Origin: PMNU01 sp035479375
Lineage (GTDB): Bacteria > Patescibacteriota > Saccharimonadia > Saccharimonadales > UBA4665
Direction: 5' to 3'
Assembly: GCA_035479375.1 (NCBI GenBank)
Contig: DATIIT010000001.1
Coordinates: 83,071 to 147,070 of the forward strand
DNA length: 64,000 nucleotides
The notes beneath the pieces were generated by a model. It was not told the origin of the DNA and did not search any database. It saw nothing but the letters and a program-made list of their open reading frames with translations. Of this stretch, positions 15,728-24,920 are shown in pieces. The translations under genes were made by a program, and so were the position numbers. How positions within the stretch are numbered: position 1 is the first letter of the stretch; every line of letters begins with the position of its first letter.

Positions 15728-16707
15728 CACCAACCCACCTCCGCGGAGGATACAAATGTTTTCTGGTAGTCGTATTCATTGCGGTTGCTGGGGTTAAGCC
15801 GCGTGAGCGTAAAGCTAACCCGCACCATGCCCGACGTCCCGGTGCGCGTCAGGTTTTGGAAACTGAGCCCGCTCACTTGCAGGTCATTGCTGCTGAGCGC
15901 CACGGCCGCGCCTGCGCCCTCCTTGATGCGCGATGCCCCTGGCGTGCCGGCGGCGTCAATCATGGCGTACACCGAATACTCGAGGCTCAGCGACCCCGCC
16001 GTCCACGACGCCGGCCAGGTGCCAAACGCCTGCGCCACTGTCCCAGACTGCCCGGCCGAGCCTGCGCGCTGCCGCAAATCGTTGTCGGTGCTGGCCAGGC
16101 CGTTGCCGTTATAGGCAATCCAATACGTCTGGCCGCTGGTGACCGACACCGGCGTGATCGTAAAGTTATTCCAGGTGTTGGGTGTTAGCGCGACGCTAGA
16201 ACTGCTGGCAAGGAGCGTCGTGGGGGTGGTGCCGCTGTAAATCGCCATTTGCCCCAGGTTGTTGGGGCTGGCAGCTACCGTGGCGATATAGGCGCTCAGC
16301 GACGAAATGGTACCGGTGGCACCGGCTACAATCTTAGTGGCGTGGATGGTGTTGCTGTCTGAGGTGTCGCTGGTGCCGCCATCGATGTTCAGGCCCATCG
16401 TTGTACCGCTGACGTCAAACACCGTCGGGCTCAGGCTGCCGGTGGGCACCACCAGCGTCAGCGAGGGCGAGCTCGCGCCGCTCGCCGGCGTCGTAATAGA
16501 GGTGGCATTGCGGATGGTTTGCGTGATGGTGTCCATAATCATCTGGCCTTGGTCGTCTATTTCGCCAATGGTCTGGTTTTTGATGCGGGCGTCCACCACA
16601 ATGCCAAAGAAAATTGTCACCGTTGTGAGCACCATCCCCACCAGCACCACATACAGCAGCAGCTCGATAAGCGTGTACCCGGACTGGTTGTGCGTGGTAT
16701 GCCTCAT
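15727..16707 (-). CDS. Minor pilin (PilW-like) with inserted beta-rich domain
   Basis: A 326-residue prepilin: MRHTTHNQSG, cleavage after Gly10, then YTLIELLLYVVLVGMVLTT with Glu+5. The alpha1 helix continues through IDDQGQMIMDTITQTIRNA, typical of PilW/ComGF proteins. A beta-rich block of about 150 residues (roughly 135-285, with NNLGQMAIYSG, WNNFTITPVSVTSGQTYWIAYNGNG) looks like a carbohydrate- or surface-binding sandwich inserted in the usual pilin ending (ISNLT-like RTGTSGMVRVSFTLTRLNP). Stop of the upstream gene is one base before the ATG. Probably part of the tip complex with its neighbours. Confidence 0.78.
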   Translation of the reverse strand: MRHTTHNQSGYTLIELLLYVVLVGMVLTTVTIFFGIVVDARIKNQTIGEIDDQGQMIMDTITQTIRNATSITTPASGASSPSLTLVVPTGSLSPTVFDVSGTTMGLNIDGGTSDTSDSNTIHATKIVAGATGTISSLSAYIATVAASPNNLGQMAIYSGTTPTTLLASSSSVALTPNTWNNFTITPVSVTSGQTYWIAYNGNGLASTDNDLRQRAGSAGQSGTVAQAFGTWPASWTAGSLSLEYSVYAMIDAAGTPGASRIKEGAGAAVALSSNDLQVSGLSFQNLTRTGTSGMVRVSFTLTRLNPSNRNEYDYQKTFVSSAEVGW

Positions 16708-16708
16708 G

Positions 16709-18154
16709 CTAGTTCCTGGTGAGTGTTAAGAACCGCTGGGTGGTAGAAATGCTGCTGGCGGCAACGACGTCGAGCGAGCTATTGTACGCCACGCCGTTTA
16801 CCGTGCTGGTGGTGCCGGTAACGTCCACTGTCTTGGTGAGCGCCATAGCGGCCAGGTTGGCTATATTGACCACCTGGAATTCACCGGTTGTGCTGGTGGT
16901 GCCAATAAACGCAAACTGGTTGGTGATGTCCACGGCAATATCCTGCACCGTGCCCACGGCGGTGAACGTCCCCAGCCGGGCCGGCGCAGAGGGAGTGGTG
17001 ACATTAACCGCGTCCAAAGTTGTACTCATGCCCAAAAGCACAGTGTTGCCATACCCGGCTATGGTGAGGGCAGCCACATTTGGCGTAGACGGGTTGTACG
17101 TTGCGGTGAGCGCCGGCGCCGACGGTATGGACACGTTAACCACCAGCATCTCTTGCGTGGTGGAGCTGGTGGCCACATAGGCAAAGTTACCCAACACCGT
17201 GACCTCGTTCATCTGGATGTCGTTGTTGTAGCCGCCCACAACTGTTGGCGCAGTAGCGTTAGCCACGTTGACGATGGTTAATTCGTTTGCCCCTGCCGTT
17301 GCGTTTGCCGCCCGGGTCACATAGGCATAGCCGTTGGTAACGTACACGCCAAGTGCGGCAACCGCGGCCGTCATGCTGACGCTGGATTTAAGGGAAGGCG
17401 CCGCAGGGTTGCTGACATCAATAATTTCGAGCGCTGTCGTGTTGGTGCTCGTTGTCACATAGGCGTAGTTGCCGCTCACAAAAATGTTGGTGGGCGTGTT
17501 GGTAATGGTGCTCGTACTTGCGATGCTGGGGGAAGCCGGGTTAGAGATGTTGACCACTACGAAGTTATTAGTGGTGGTGTTGAGCACCTCATAGGCGTAG
17601 TTGCCCAGGGTGGCCACTTTTACGCCGGCTGTTGCCGGGTTAACGCTGCCGGCCACCGCGGCCGCGCTCCAGAGCTTGAGCGTGGCTGGCCAGTTGGTGA
17701 TGCGGTCCGTTTCTGTTATGGTGCCGGTGCCGCCACTCACTTGCGGCCAGGTCACCGTACTGGTGACCGTCTTACGGTTGGTGCCGGCGGTGGCGATGGT
17801 GATCTGCCGGGTGTAGATGCCCGTGGTGTCAGTAGTGCCGCTTCCCAAAAATGACCAGCTGAGCGGGCTGCCGCTTTGGGTTAAGCCATATGAGCCGTCC
17901 ACCAGCGAGGCGTAAGAAACGTCGGCGATGCTGCGTACGGCTTCTAACCCCTCTTCCGCAACCAAGTGCGCCCGGGCCGTGTCGCCGGCGTCGGCGCCGG
18001 CTGCCCGCCCATACACCAAGGCGCCCGCAACGCCTGTGGTGAGCATGGCAAGGACTGTGGCGGCGAGCAGTACCTCCACCACCGAAAAACCGGCTTGCAG
18101 CGACGCCGTGCGTGGCCGCAGCCAGCGGCTAGTAATCGACCATACCTTTTGCAT
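16709..18154 (-). CDS. Minor pilin (PilV-like) fused to an LVIVD-type beta-propeller
   Basis: A 481-residue protein. Residues 1-22 form a prepilin leader ending ASLQAG; the mature chain starts FSVVEVLLAATVLAMLTTG with Glu+5. From about residue 165 there are six or seven repeats of roughly 45 residues: each has a GNYAYV-like strand, then (L/F)xxVN(I/V)xxPxxP, for example FVVVNISNPASPS, LEIIDVSNPAAPS, LTIVNVANATAPT, MLVVNVSIPSAPA. This is the pattern of LVIVD repeats, which build propellers in surface proteins. It is an unusual fusion with a pilin stalk and would place a propeller at the pilus tip. It overlaps the upstream gene by 26 nt. Confidence 0.8.
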   Translation of the reverse strand: MQKVWSITSRWLRPRTASLQAGFSVVEVLLAATVLAMLTTGVAGALVYGRAAGADAGDTARAHLVAEEGLEAVRSIADVSYASLVDGSYGLTQSGSPLSWSFLGSGTTDTTGIYTRQITIATAGTNRKTVTSTVTWPQVSGGTGTITETDRITNWPATLKLWSAAAVAGSVNPATAGVKVATLGNYAYEVLNTTTNNFVVVNISNPASPSIASTSTITNTPTNIFVSGNYAYVTTSTNTTALEIIDVSNPAAPSLKSSVSMTAAVAALGVYVTNGYAYVTRAANATAGANELTIVNVANATAPTVVGGYNNDIQMNEVTVLGNFAYVATSSTTQEMLVVNVSIPSAPALTATYNPSTPNVAALTIAGYGNTVLLGMSTTLDAVNVTTPSAPARLGTFTAVGTVQDIAVDITNQFAFIGTTSTTGEFQVVNIANLAAMALTKTVDVTGTTSTVNGVAYNSSLDVVAASSISTTQRFLTLTRN

Positions 18155-18572
18155 TGACCGTAACCGTCCTTGTTTCGCTTAGTGTGCTGGAGAGCGTGAC
18201 CGTGCCGGTGGTGTTGGGGAGGGCAGTGAGCTTGGCAAATTGCACCTCGCTCAACCCGGAAGCAGTGACTGATCCCGGCAAGCTGACCGCTTCATCGTAG
18301 TTGGTGTTGCGGCCGGCAAAGTTGTTGCCCAAAAATAGCGTGGCAGTAGTGCTCTGGAATTCAACGCTCCAGCCGCTGTCGCTGTTAGCGGAACGCGAGT
18401 ACGTCTCTGCCCGGCGGATCAGCGCGCTGACCGTTTGCGTGGCCAGCGCAAGGTCGTTGCGCCGTACAAACGACTCATAAAATGGCATGGAAATCCCCAC
18501 CAACATGGCCATTATCGTCACCGACAGCAACACTTCTAGCAGCGTGAAGCCGGCCTGCCCTTTTATGCTCAT
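18129..18572 (-). CDS. Minor prepilin, FimT/GspH-like
   Basis: A 147-residue pseudopilin: leader MSIKGQAG, then FTLLEVLLSVTIMAMLVG with Glu+5, an alpha1 helix containing YESFVRRNDLALATQTVSALIRRAETYSR, and a compact beta domain (WSVEFQSTTATLFLG) matching GspH/FimT. Such proteins prime pilus assembly as part of the tip. Its ATG overlaps the pilC stop by 4 nt, and it overlaps the following PilV-like gene by 26 nt, so the pilin genes are translationally coupled. The first of five prepilin-like genes in the operon. Confidence 0.85.
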   Translation of the reverse strand: MSIKGQAGFTLLEVLLSVTIMAMLVGISMPFYESFVRRNDLALATQTVSALIRRAETYSRSANSDSGWSVEFQSTTATLFLGNNFAGRNTNYDEAVSLPGSVTASGLSEVQFAKLTALPNTTGTVTLSSTLSETRTVTVNAKGMVDY

Positions 18573-19831
18573 TTGCCAAGGCCACCCACCAAGCTGTAAA
18601 TGGGCAAAATCACGGCGATGGCCACCATCATGACGCCAATCCAGACCACAATCAGCATGATCGGTTCGATAATCGCCTCCAGGTTGGCGGTGCTGACGTC
18701 GGCTTTTTGCTCGTAGGTACGGCCAATGGTGAGCATCACCTCGCTCAGCGACCCGGAGCGCTCACCGGCAATGACCATTTGCTGCACGGCGGGCGGCAGC
18801 ACCTTGTGGCTGCCCTTGTAGCGGCCCATGGAATCGCGGAAGTTATAGCCGTCGTCCAGCGACTTCGCCAAATAGCGGTAAAACGCCTGGTACTGCGGGG
18901 CGGACGACGCGCCAATCAGCAGCGTCACCGCCTGGGTAATGGGCAGCGAGGCCTGCAGCAACGTCCCCAAAAGGTAACCAAACTGGGCGATCTCGATCTC
19001 GGTCATCAGCCGGCCGATGCCCGGGATGGCAAACAGGATTTTCTTGCCAATCCACCTGGTCTGCGGCGCCGCAAACAGCACATAAAGAATGATACCGGTA
19101 ACTGCCGCACCCAAGGGGATCACCACGACACCGTGCGCCTTCAGGTAAGTCCCCGTGCCAATCAGGATGCGCGAAATAAGCGGCAAATGGACACGTAACT
19201 GGGTAAACGTCTGGCTCAGCCGGGGCAGCAAAAACCAGGCCACGCCAAGCGCCACAATAACCGTCAGGCTCAGCACAAAGGCCGGGTAAATAAGCGCCGA
19301 GCGCACCTTGGCGCGCAGTAAGTGGCGCTTCTCTTCCTGGAGCGCGGCCAGCTGGAGGTTTTCCACCAGGTGGCCAGAATTTTCGCCCAAGCGCACCAGC
19401 GCCAGCGTCTGCCCAGTGGCCAAGCCGGAGCGTTCCAGGGCGTTGGCCAGCGAGTAGCCGGCGTCGATGTCGGCCTGCATGACGTCAAGCGCCTTGAGCA
19501 TCGGCTTGGAACGCAGGGTTATTTTAAGCGAGTCCAGCGCATCCCCAATAGGCACCGCCGACTTGAGCAGTAGCGCCATGTTCTCGGTAAAATATTCGCG
19601 CTCCTTAAATGGCAGGTGCAGGCGTGGCCGGCCTTTGGGCCTGGATTTTTGCGCGCCCTTGGCTGTTTTGCCCGCGGCTGGCCGGTCTTTTGCCGGGCGG
19701 TCTTTGGGCTGCGGGGCTTCGGTGGCTGGCGCGCCAGCGGGCGGCATTTCTGGGGGTTCTGGCGGCACAGGGAGCGGCGTGAGGGCGGCCTCCTCGGCAG
19801 GCTTTGACCCGGGCTTAATTATGTCAGTCAT
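18569..19831 (-). CDS. pilC: Type IV pilus inner-membrane platform protein
   Basis: The GspF/PilC platform protein links the PilB ATPase to pilin insertion. The 420-residue chain has a Pro/Lys-rich cytoplasmic N-terminus (about 1-75), then two T2SSF domains: the first from about 80 (FTENMALLLKSAVPIGDALDSL) and the second from about 280 (FGYLLGTLLQASLPITQAVTLL), with about three transmembrane helices (VLSLTVIVALGVAWFLL, VVVIPLGAAVTGIILYVLF, IMLIVVWIGVMMVAIAVIL). The second domain has the conserved GERSGSLSEVM. ATG 19831 overlaps the pilB stop by 8 nt; an ATG at 19846 is also possible. Family assignment is firm. Confidence 0.93.
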   Translation of the reverse strand: MTDIIKPGSKPAEEAALTPLPVPPEPPEMPPAGAPATEAPQPKDRPAKDRPAAGKTAKGAQKSRPKGRPRLHLPFKEREYFTENMALLLKSAVPIGDALDSLKITLRSKPMLKALDVMQADIDAGYSLANALERSGLATGQTLALVRLGENSGHLVENLQLAALQEEKRHLLRAKVRSALIYPAFVLSLTVIVALGVAWFLLPRLSQTFTQLRVHLPLISRILIGTGTYLKAHGVVVIPLGAAVTGIILYVLFAAPQTRWIGKKILFAIPGIGRLMTEIEIAQFGYLLGTLLQASLPITQAVTLLIGASSAPQYQAFYRYLAKSLDDGYNFRDSMGRYKGSHKVLPPAVQQMVIAGERSGSLSEVMLTIGRTYEQKADVSTANLEAIIEPIMLIVVWIGVMMVAIAVILPIYSLVGGLGK

Positions 19832-21569
19832 CGCTCGGGTCCCCATCAGGCTTTACCTGGGGTTGTACGGCGGGTTCTACGTGCCGGTACGCGGCAGGCC
19901 TGCGCGGTTCCCCGGCCTCTTTTTGCACCTTGGGCGGCGACACCACGCGCAACACTTCTTTAATGGTGGTGAGCCCGCGCTTTACTTTGTCTACGCCGTC
20001 GTCAAACATCGGCCGGCTGCCCTGCTGGCGGGCGAGGCTCTCCACCTGCTGCGTGGACGGCGACTGCACCATCAACTCCTGCATTTCTGGGGTCATCTCG
20101 ATGATTTCAAATACCGCCGTGCGCCCCTGGTAGCCGCTGCCGCTGCACACGTTGCAGCCCTTGCCGCCGTAGACTGTATCTGTGGGGCGGAAGTAATGGT
20201 TGACGTCGAAGCCAGACACGTGCACGTCGGCAGCGGCCTCGTGCACCGTCATACTATACCGGCAGTGCGAGCAAATAGTGCGCACCAGGCGCTGCGCGAT
20301 GATCACCTCCAGCGTGGAAGACAGCAAGAACGGCTCAATGCCCATTTCTACCAGGCGCGGCATAGCTGTGGCGGCGTCGTTGGCGTGGAAGGTGCTGAGC
20401 AGCAAGTGGCCAGTGAGCGCCGCGTTAACGCTGATTTCCGCCGTCTCTTGGTCGCGGATTTCGCCCACCAGAATGATGTCCGGATCCTGCCGCACAATGG
20501 CCCTCAGCCCCTTGGCAAAGGTCATCCCAGCCGTATCACGCACCTGGATTTGGTTGGTGCCGCCCATTTTGTACTCCACCGGGTCTTCAATAGTAGTAAT
20601 GTTGACGTCCGGTTTATTGAGCATCTTCAACAGCGAGTACAGCGTAGTACTCTTGCCTGAGCCGGTTGGCCCCACGGTTAAAATCATGCCAAACGGCTTG
20701 GCGATGTTACGCTCGATGATCTCGCGGTGGGCGTCGTTGAAGCCGACGTCACTAAACGAAAAGCCCTGCACATAGGAGCCGAGCACGCGCATCACCACCT
20801 TCTCGCCCTCTACCGTTGGCACCAGCGAAACGCGCAGATCCACCGGCCGGCCGGTAGCCTGGCGCTGCATGGCGCCGTCTTGGGCGGTAAGGTGCTCGTC
20901 GATGCGCATGCCGCTTTCCACCTTAATACGGTTGAGGATGTTGTCGTAATACTCTTTGGGGAGCTGGCCGGCCTCGCGCAGGGCGCCGTCTACGCGGAAG
21001 CGCACATCCACATGCTCGCCGCGCGGCTCAAAGTGGATGTCGCTGGCGCGGAAACCGAGCGCGTCTTTAATAATTTCGTCCACCACCTCTGGCGCGACAC
21101 GGTTGCTCTCGTTAATAATTTTGGAGAAGCGCGTGGCCAGGGGCTGCTCGTACAGCTCGTAGGCGGCGTCGAGATACTCTGGCAAAGTGTACGCCAGGCG
21201 CACCTTTTTACCCGGGAACAGGGTGAGCAGCTGGTGCGGGTCGAGCTTGTCTGGCGAGTCGGTGGCCACTTGCATCCCAGCGTCGTCTTTCTTAACTGCC
21301 ACCACCCGCAGGTTGCGCGCCATTGCTTCCGGCACCAGCAGCACCAGGTCTTTGGCCGGCGGGTAGGCCTCCAGGTCGGCAAACGGCAGCTTATAGCCCT
21401 CGCCCAGCGCCTGCCCCAAGAGGGCCTTACTGAGCACGCCTTCGCGGATCAGATAGTCAATGTAGCCATTGCTGTCCTTGGCACTGCCTTCGGCGGCAGC
21501 ACTGTCCTCAGGGGAAATGTAACTTTCCTTGAGTAGCAGTTCCTTGATCCGGTCAATACTAGGATACAT
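19824..21569 (-). CDS. pilB: Type IV pilus assembly ATPase
   Basis: Hexameric ATPase that powers pilus extension. The 581-residue protein has an N-terminal MshEN-like domain (about 1-140), an N2 domain with ASDIHFEP and RFRVDG, Walker A GPTGSGKSTTLYS (about 298-310), Asp box TTIEDPVEY, Walker B IILVGEIRDQETAE, a His box LSTFHANDA, and a zinc-binding C-M with CSHC and CNVC. The C-terminal 40 residues are a polar tail not usual in the family. It starts the operon pilB-pilC-FimT-PilV-PilW-PilX-pilA after a response regulator 22 nt upstream. No pilT is in the window. Confidence 0.95.
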   Translation of the reverse strand: MYPSIDRIKELLLKESYISPEDSAAAEGSAKDSNGYIDYLIREGVLSKALLGQALGEGYKLPFADLEAYPPAKDLVLLVPEAMARNLRVVAVKKDDAGMQVATDSPDKLDPHQLLTLFPGKKVRLAYTLPEYLDAAYELYEQPLATRFSKIINESNRVAPEVVDEIIKDALGFRASDIHFEPRGEHVDVRFRVDGALREAGQLPKEYYDNILNRIKVESGMRIDEHLTAQDGAMQRQATGRPVDLRVSLVPTVEGEKVVMRVLGSYVQGFSFSDVGFNDAHREIIERNIAKPFGMILTVGPTGSGKSTTLYSLLKMLNKPDVNITTIEDPVEYKMGGTNQIQVRDTAGMTFAKGLRAIVRQDPDIILVGEIRDQETAEISVNAALTGHLLLSTFHANDAATAMPRLVEMGIEPFLLSSTLEVIIAQRLVRTICSHCRYSMTVHEAAADVHVSGFDVNHYFRPTDTVYGGKGCNVCSGSGYQGRTAVFEIIEMTPEMQELMVQSPSTQQVESLARQQGSRPMFDDGVDKVKRGLTTIKEVLRVVSPPKVQKEAGEPRRPAAYRHVEPAVQPQVKPDGDPSDD

Positions 21570-21590
21570 CGCCCACCCGCGCCCTTTTTA

Positions 21591-21956
21591 TTATGCCTTC
21601 TTCACTTCGTCCACTATGACCGACAGCGGCGTATCAGACTTAATGAAATACTTCTTGGCGCCGAGCGCGACCACCCGCTCCTCGTCTTCGCGCTGGCTCA
21701 GGTTAGACAGAACAAACACCACTGGCCGCTGTTCCAGGGCGCCAATGCGCTCCAGCACTTGGAAACCGTCCATCACCGGCATCATGAGGTCGAGCAGGAC
21801 TACGTCAAAGCCTTCGCTTTCGATCAGGTCAAGGCACTGTTGGCCGTTATTGGCCACGCTCACCTTGCAGCCTTCATGCTCCAGCTTGAGCAGCAGCGCG
21901 TGGGAGAGCGGCTTTTCGTCTTCTACAATTAGTACACGCTTATGGGTCGGGGCCAT
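21591..21956 (-). CDS. Single-domain response regulator (CheY-like)
   Basis: A 121-residue receiver domain with no output domain. Acidic pocket in LIVEDE, phospho-acceptor Asp56 in VVLLDLMMP, Ser84 of VLSN in the Thr/Ser switch position, and Lys106 in YFIKSDTP. It closely resembles the regulator at 24520-24885 (same LLDLxMPVMDGFQVLE and SNLSQxEDE), so they are paralogues. GAGGAA precedes the ATG by 5 nt. It lies 22 nt upstream of pilB and downstream of two kinases, which suggests that it relays signals to pilus activity by protein contact. Confidence 0.88.
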   Translation of the reverse strand: MAPTHKRVLIVEDEKPLSHALLLKLEHEGCKVSVANNGQQCLDLIESEGFDVVLLDLMMPVMDGFQVLERIGALEQRPVVFVLSNLSQREDEERVVALGAKKYFIKSDTPLSVIVDEVKKA

Positions 21957-22007
21957 GGGTTCCTCTGTAGTGGTTGTTAGCTTTATTGTACCACGTGCCG
22001 CTTATGT

Positions 22008-22553
22008 TTATGCGGCGGCGGGCGGTTCCGTGGGCGCACTGGGCGCGTCCGCGGCAGGGCTGGTGGCGGGCGGGGCGGGGCTGTCCGCTGCGGCGGGCGG
22101 CTGCGGCGCATCGGCGGGCGGGTCAGCAGCACCGCCTGCCGCGGGTGGGGTGCCGCCGTCATCGGCGTTGGCGGCAATGAAGTCGCGGATCATGGCAATA
22201 ATCTCGTCCAGCCGGTATTCGGCCTTTAGGATGTACTTCTTGGCGCCCAGGGCCAGCATGTTGCTCACCTTGTCTGGGCTGGCCGAGTTGCTCACCACCA
22301 GCACCGGTATATTAGACCACGCCGCGTTGCGCTTGAGCTCCTGCATAAAGGCCAGGCCGTTCATGTCCTTAAGGTAATAGTCGAGCCACACGGCGTCCGG
22401 CAACACCTCCACGCTGGTGAGGTAATCTACCGCCTGCTGGCCGCTAGCGCAAGACAGCACGTCCATGCCAGACAGCTTCAGCTTTTTGGTGATGGCCTGC
22501 AGCAGCAGCGTCTCATCTTCGACAACCATGATTGTGGGATGATCTTTTGACAT
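22008..22553 (-). CDS. Response regulator with Pro/Ala-rich tail
   Basis: A 181-residue protein: a receiver domain (1-122) with acidic pair in VVEDET, phospho-acceptor Asp58 in AVWLDYYL, Ser90 (VVSNSASP) and Lys102 region in KKYILKAEYRLDE, followed by about 50 residues of low-complexity Pro/Ala/Asp sequence. The tail has no known domain; such tails act as linkers or localisation signals elsewhere (inference). It follows the sensor kinase at 22572-24500 by 18 nt, so that kinase is the likely partner. Stop to next ATG is 51 nt with TACAAT-like sequence between. Confidence 0.85.
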   Translation of the reverse strand: MSKDHPTIMVVEDETLLLQAITKKLKLSGMDVLSCASGQQAVDYLTSVEVLPDAVWLDYYLKDMNGLAFMQELKRNAAWSNIPVLVVSNSASPDKVSNMLALGAKKYILKAEYRLDEIIAMIRDFIAANADDGGTPPAAGGAADPPADAPQPPAAADSPAPPATSPAADAPSAPTEPPAAA

Positions 22554-22571
22554 AATTGTTCCTTTCGCTTG

Positions 22572-24500
22572 TTATATATCGAGCGTTACTTCGCCTGCTT
22601 TGGCCTTCATGCCAGATGCCGGAATGCTAAACCAGAATGTGCTGCCCTTGCCCTCTTCACTCTTAAACCAGATTTTACCGCCAGAGGACTCGATGACCGC
22701 CTTGATGAGGTACAGCCCGAGGCCCGTGCCATCGGTCTCTACTTTCACCGCATTGGAGGCGCGGAAAAACTTTTGGAACAAACGGCTCTGCTGCTCTTTG
22801 GGTATACCGTAGCCGTTGTCTGTGACCTGCGAAATAATCTCCTCGCCCTTGCGCGAAATGAACACCGAGATCTCGCCGCCCTTGGGCGTGTACTTAATGG
22901 CATTGGTGAGCAAGTTGAGGTATACCTGGCCAATCAGCCGCGGGTCAAGGTTAATCTTAGGCAGCTCGGCGTGCACGCTAATGATCATGTTCTGCTGCTT
23001 TTCTTCGGTCTTGCCCTTGAGGTCGGCGATGATGCCGGATACCAGCTCGCCCAGGTCAGTCGGCTTGGGGTCCACCATAATGCGGCCGGATTCGATGCGC
23101 GAGATGTTGAGCAGCGCGTTCACCAGCGCAATCATGCGCTCGGTGGACTCGGTGATGTTGATGGCAAAGTCCAGCTGGTCGCCCTCTAGCTTGCCGGCGT
23201 CGCCAGCCACCAGCATTTCACTGTACCACTTAATGGCCGACAGCGGCGTGCGCAGCTGGTGGCTGGCCAGGGAGATGAACTCGGTCTTCATGCGGTCCAC
23301 CTCTTTTTCGTGGGTGACGTCGCGCAACACCGTAATGACGCCGATGATTTTGTCGCCCAGCCGCACCGGGCTGGCCGCAATGTTGAGCAGCCACATCCTG
23401 CCGTCGGCATGGCGCGAAGCGTACACTTCGTTAATCTTCTCGCCGGTCTGCAAGACCCGGTAGGCCGGGCGGCTGGCTGGCGGCAGCACGGTTTTGCCCT
23501 CTTTGTCGCTGGCTTCGTAGAGGTCGTAAATTTGCTCCACCGGCTTCCCTTGGGCAGCGGCCTGGTCTGGCAGGTTGAAATAGCGCAGCGCCACTTCATT
23601 AATGAGCAATATCTTGCCAGACTCATCCAGGGCAATCAGCCCCTCGCCCATGCTCTGCAGCATGGCTTCGTCGCGCTGTTGGCTGGTGGCTTGGCGGCGG
23701 TAGGCCTCTTTGAGCCGCTCGGCCATGCGGTTAAAGGCCTCACCCACCTGGGCAATTTCGTCTTGGCCGGCAACGGCGATGGGGCGCGAAAAGTCGCCGT
23801 TGGCGATGCGCTCGGCGCCCCGGCGCAATTTAGAGATTGCCCGCGAGATCCAAGACGACACAAACAACCCCAGCCCCACAGCCAGCAAAATAGCCGCAAA
23901 AGCCACCGCCACAATGGCGTGCAGCAGGTTGGCCACAGTATTATCCACGTCTTGGTCGGCGGCGCCGGCGCCCTTCTGCTCAGCAGCGACAGTTTTGTCG
24001 ATGATGTCTTGCAGCTGCACGTGGGCGCCCACCAGGGCATCCTCTTGCGCTTCCGGCAGCTTTTGGTTGGGCGTGGCTGTGGCGTTTACCACGGCCAGCG
24101 ACTTCGCGGCAACGTCGTCAACGGCGTCGCTAATCTGCTGCACCGTGGCCGCGCCGGCGTAGGCGCCGGTAGGCCGCACCAGCGTGGCATAGCGGCTTTC
24201 ACTGCGCTGCAGCGAGCCAATGAGGTTCCGCAGCGACGCCTTAGTGGCCGCGGAATCACCCGGCGCGCCCTCAAAGACCTCTTGTTGGTACTCAAAGGAT
24301 TGGTCACGGATCTCGGTGCTGGTCAGCTTGAGCTCATTGAGCGCCGCCAGCCGCGCGTAATCGCCATCCACCAACACAATAAACGACGAGTTAAAATACT
24401 GGATCGAGCGCAGCTGGTAGTAGCTGACGCCGGCAATCAAAAACGCTAGCAGCAAAAAACAAGAGATGAGCTTAACGCGTAAGGAAACCGCCTTAAACAT
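22572..24500 (-). CDS. Sensor histidine kinase: periplasmic bundle, HAMP, PAS, HisKA, HATPase_c
   Basis: A 642-residue membrane kinase. TM1 is about 9-28, an extracytoplasmic helical sensor spans 30-190, TM2 about 193-217, HAMP about 218-268, a PAS domain 275-395, HisKA with phospho-acceptor His414 in SLASHQLRTPL, and the ATPase with N box LLTNAIKYTP, G1 VTDNGYGIP, F box and G2 GTGLGLYLIK. All catalytic motifs are intact. The sensor bundle resembles the four-helix 4HB/CHASE3 type that binds small ligands. It is flanked by response regulators at both ends (24520 and 22008), so it belongs to the same transcription unit as pilB. Confidence 0.93.
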   Translation of the reverse strand: MFKAVSLRVKLISCFLLLAFLIAGVSYYQLRSIQYFNSSFIVLVDGDYARLAALNELKLTSTEIRDQSFEYQQEVFEGAPGDSAATKASLRNLIGSLQRSESRYATLVRPTGAYAGAATVQQISDAVDDVAAKSLAVVNATATPNQKLPEAQEDALVGAHVQLQDIIDKTVAAEQKGAGAADQDVDNTVANLLHAIVAVAFAAILLAVGLGLFVSSWISRAISKLRRGAERIANGDFSRPIAVAGQDEIAQVGEAFNRMAERLKEAYRRQATSQQRDEAMLQSMGEGLIALDESGKILLINEVALRYFNLPDQAAAQGKPVEQIYDLYEASDKEGKTVLPPASRPAYRVLQTGEKINEVYASRHADGRMWLLNIAASPVRLGDKIIGVITVLRDVTHEKEVDRMKTEFISLASHQLRTPLSAIKWYSEMLVAGDAGKLEGDQLDFAINITESTERMIALVNALLNISRIESGRIMVDPKPTDLGELVSGIIADLKGKTEEKQQNMIISVHAELPKINLDPRLIGQVYLNLLTNAIKYTPKGGEISVFISRKGEEIISQVTDNGYGIPKEQQSRLFQKFFRASNAVKVETDGTGLGLYLIKAVIESSGGKIWFKSEEGKGSTFWFSIPASGMKAKAGEVTLDI

Positions 24501-24519
24501 CGTTTCCCACCATCATATA

Positions 24520-24885
24520 CTATGCGTTCTTCACCTCTTCGACGATGGTGGTAAGCGGCGTATCGGATTTAATAAAGAACTTGTGGGCGCCCAGCGCCAT
24601 GGCGCGGCCCTCGTCTTCATGCTGGCTCAGGTTAGAGAGCACAAAGACAACCGGCATCGCCGGTAGGGCGCGCATTTTTTCCAGCACCTGGAAACCGTCC
24701 ATCACCGGCATAATAAGGTCGAGGAGCACCACGTCGAACTGTTGCCCGTTCATGGCCTCCAGCCCCAACTGGCCGTTGCTGGCCACGGTCACCGTAAAGC
24801 CCTCGTGCGTCAGCTTGAGGCTCAACGCGTGCGACAGCGCGGTTTCGTCTTCGATAATCAGTACTTTTTTGGCTGTATTGTCCAC
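24520..24885 (-). CDS. Single-domain response regulator (CheY-like), paralogue of 21591-21956
   Basis: A 121-residue receiver domain: acidic pocket IIEDET, Asp56 in VVLLDLIMP, Ser84 in VLSN, Lys106 in FFIKSDTP. No output domain. The start is GTG at 24885 with AAGGAAA about 9 nt upstream, and TACAAT at the edge of the gap from the large kinase gene. It sits between two kinases and so could take phosphate from either. Sequence similarity to the regulator next to pilB suggests duplication and possible cross-talk. Confidence 0.87.
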   Translation of the reverse strand: MDNTAKKVLIIEDETALSHALSLKLTHEGFTVTVASNGQLGLEAMNGQQFDVVLLDLIMPVMDGFQVLEKMRALPAMPVVFVLSNLSQHEDEGRAMALGAHKFFIKSDTPLTTIVEEVKNA

Positions 24886-24920
24886 CTGTTGTTTCCTTGG
24901 TTACCTGTATTGTAGCACGC

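Noticed and set aside
23259..24449. 396-codon frame opposite the sensor kinase
   Set aside because: Mirror frame of HisKA/HAMP coding sequence with no motif and no start signals.
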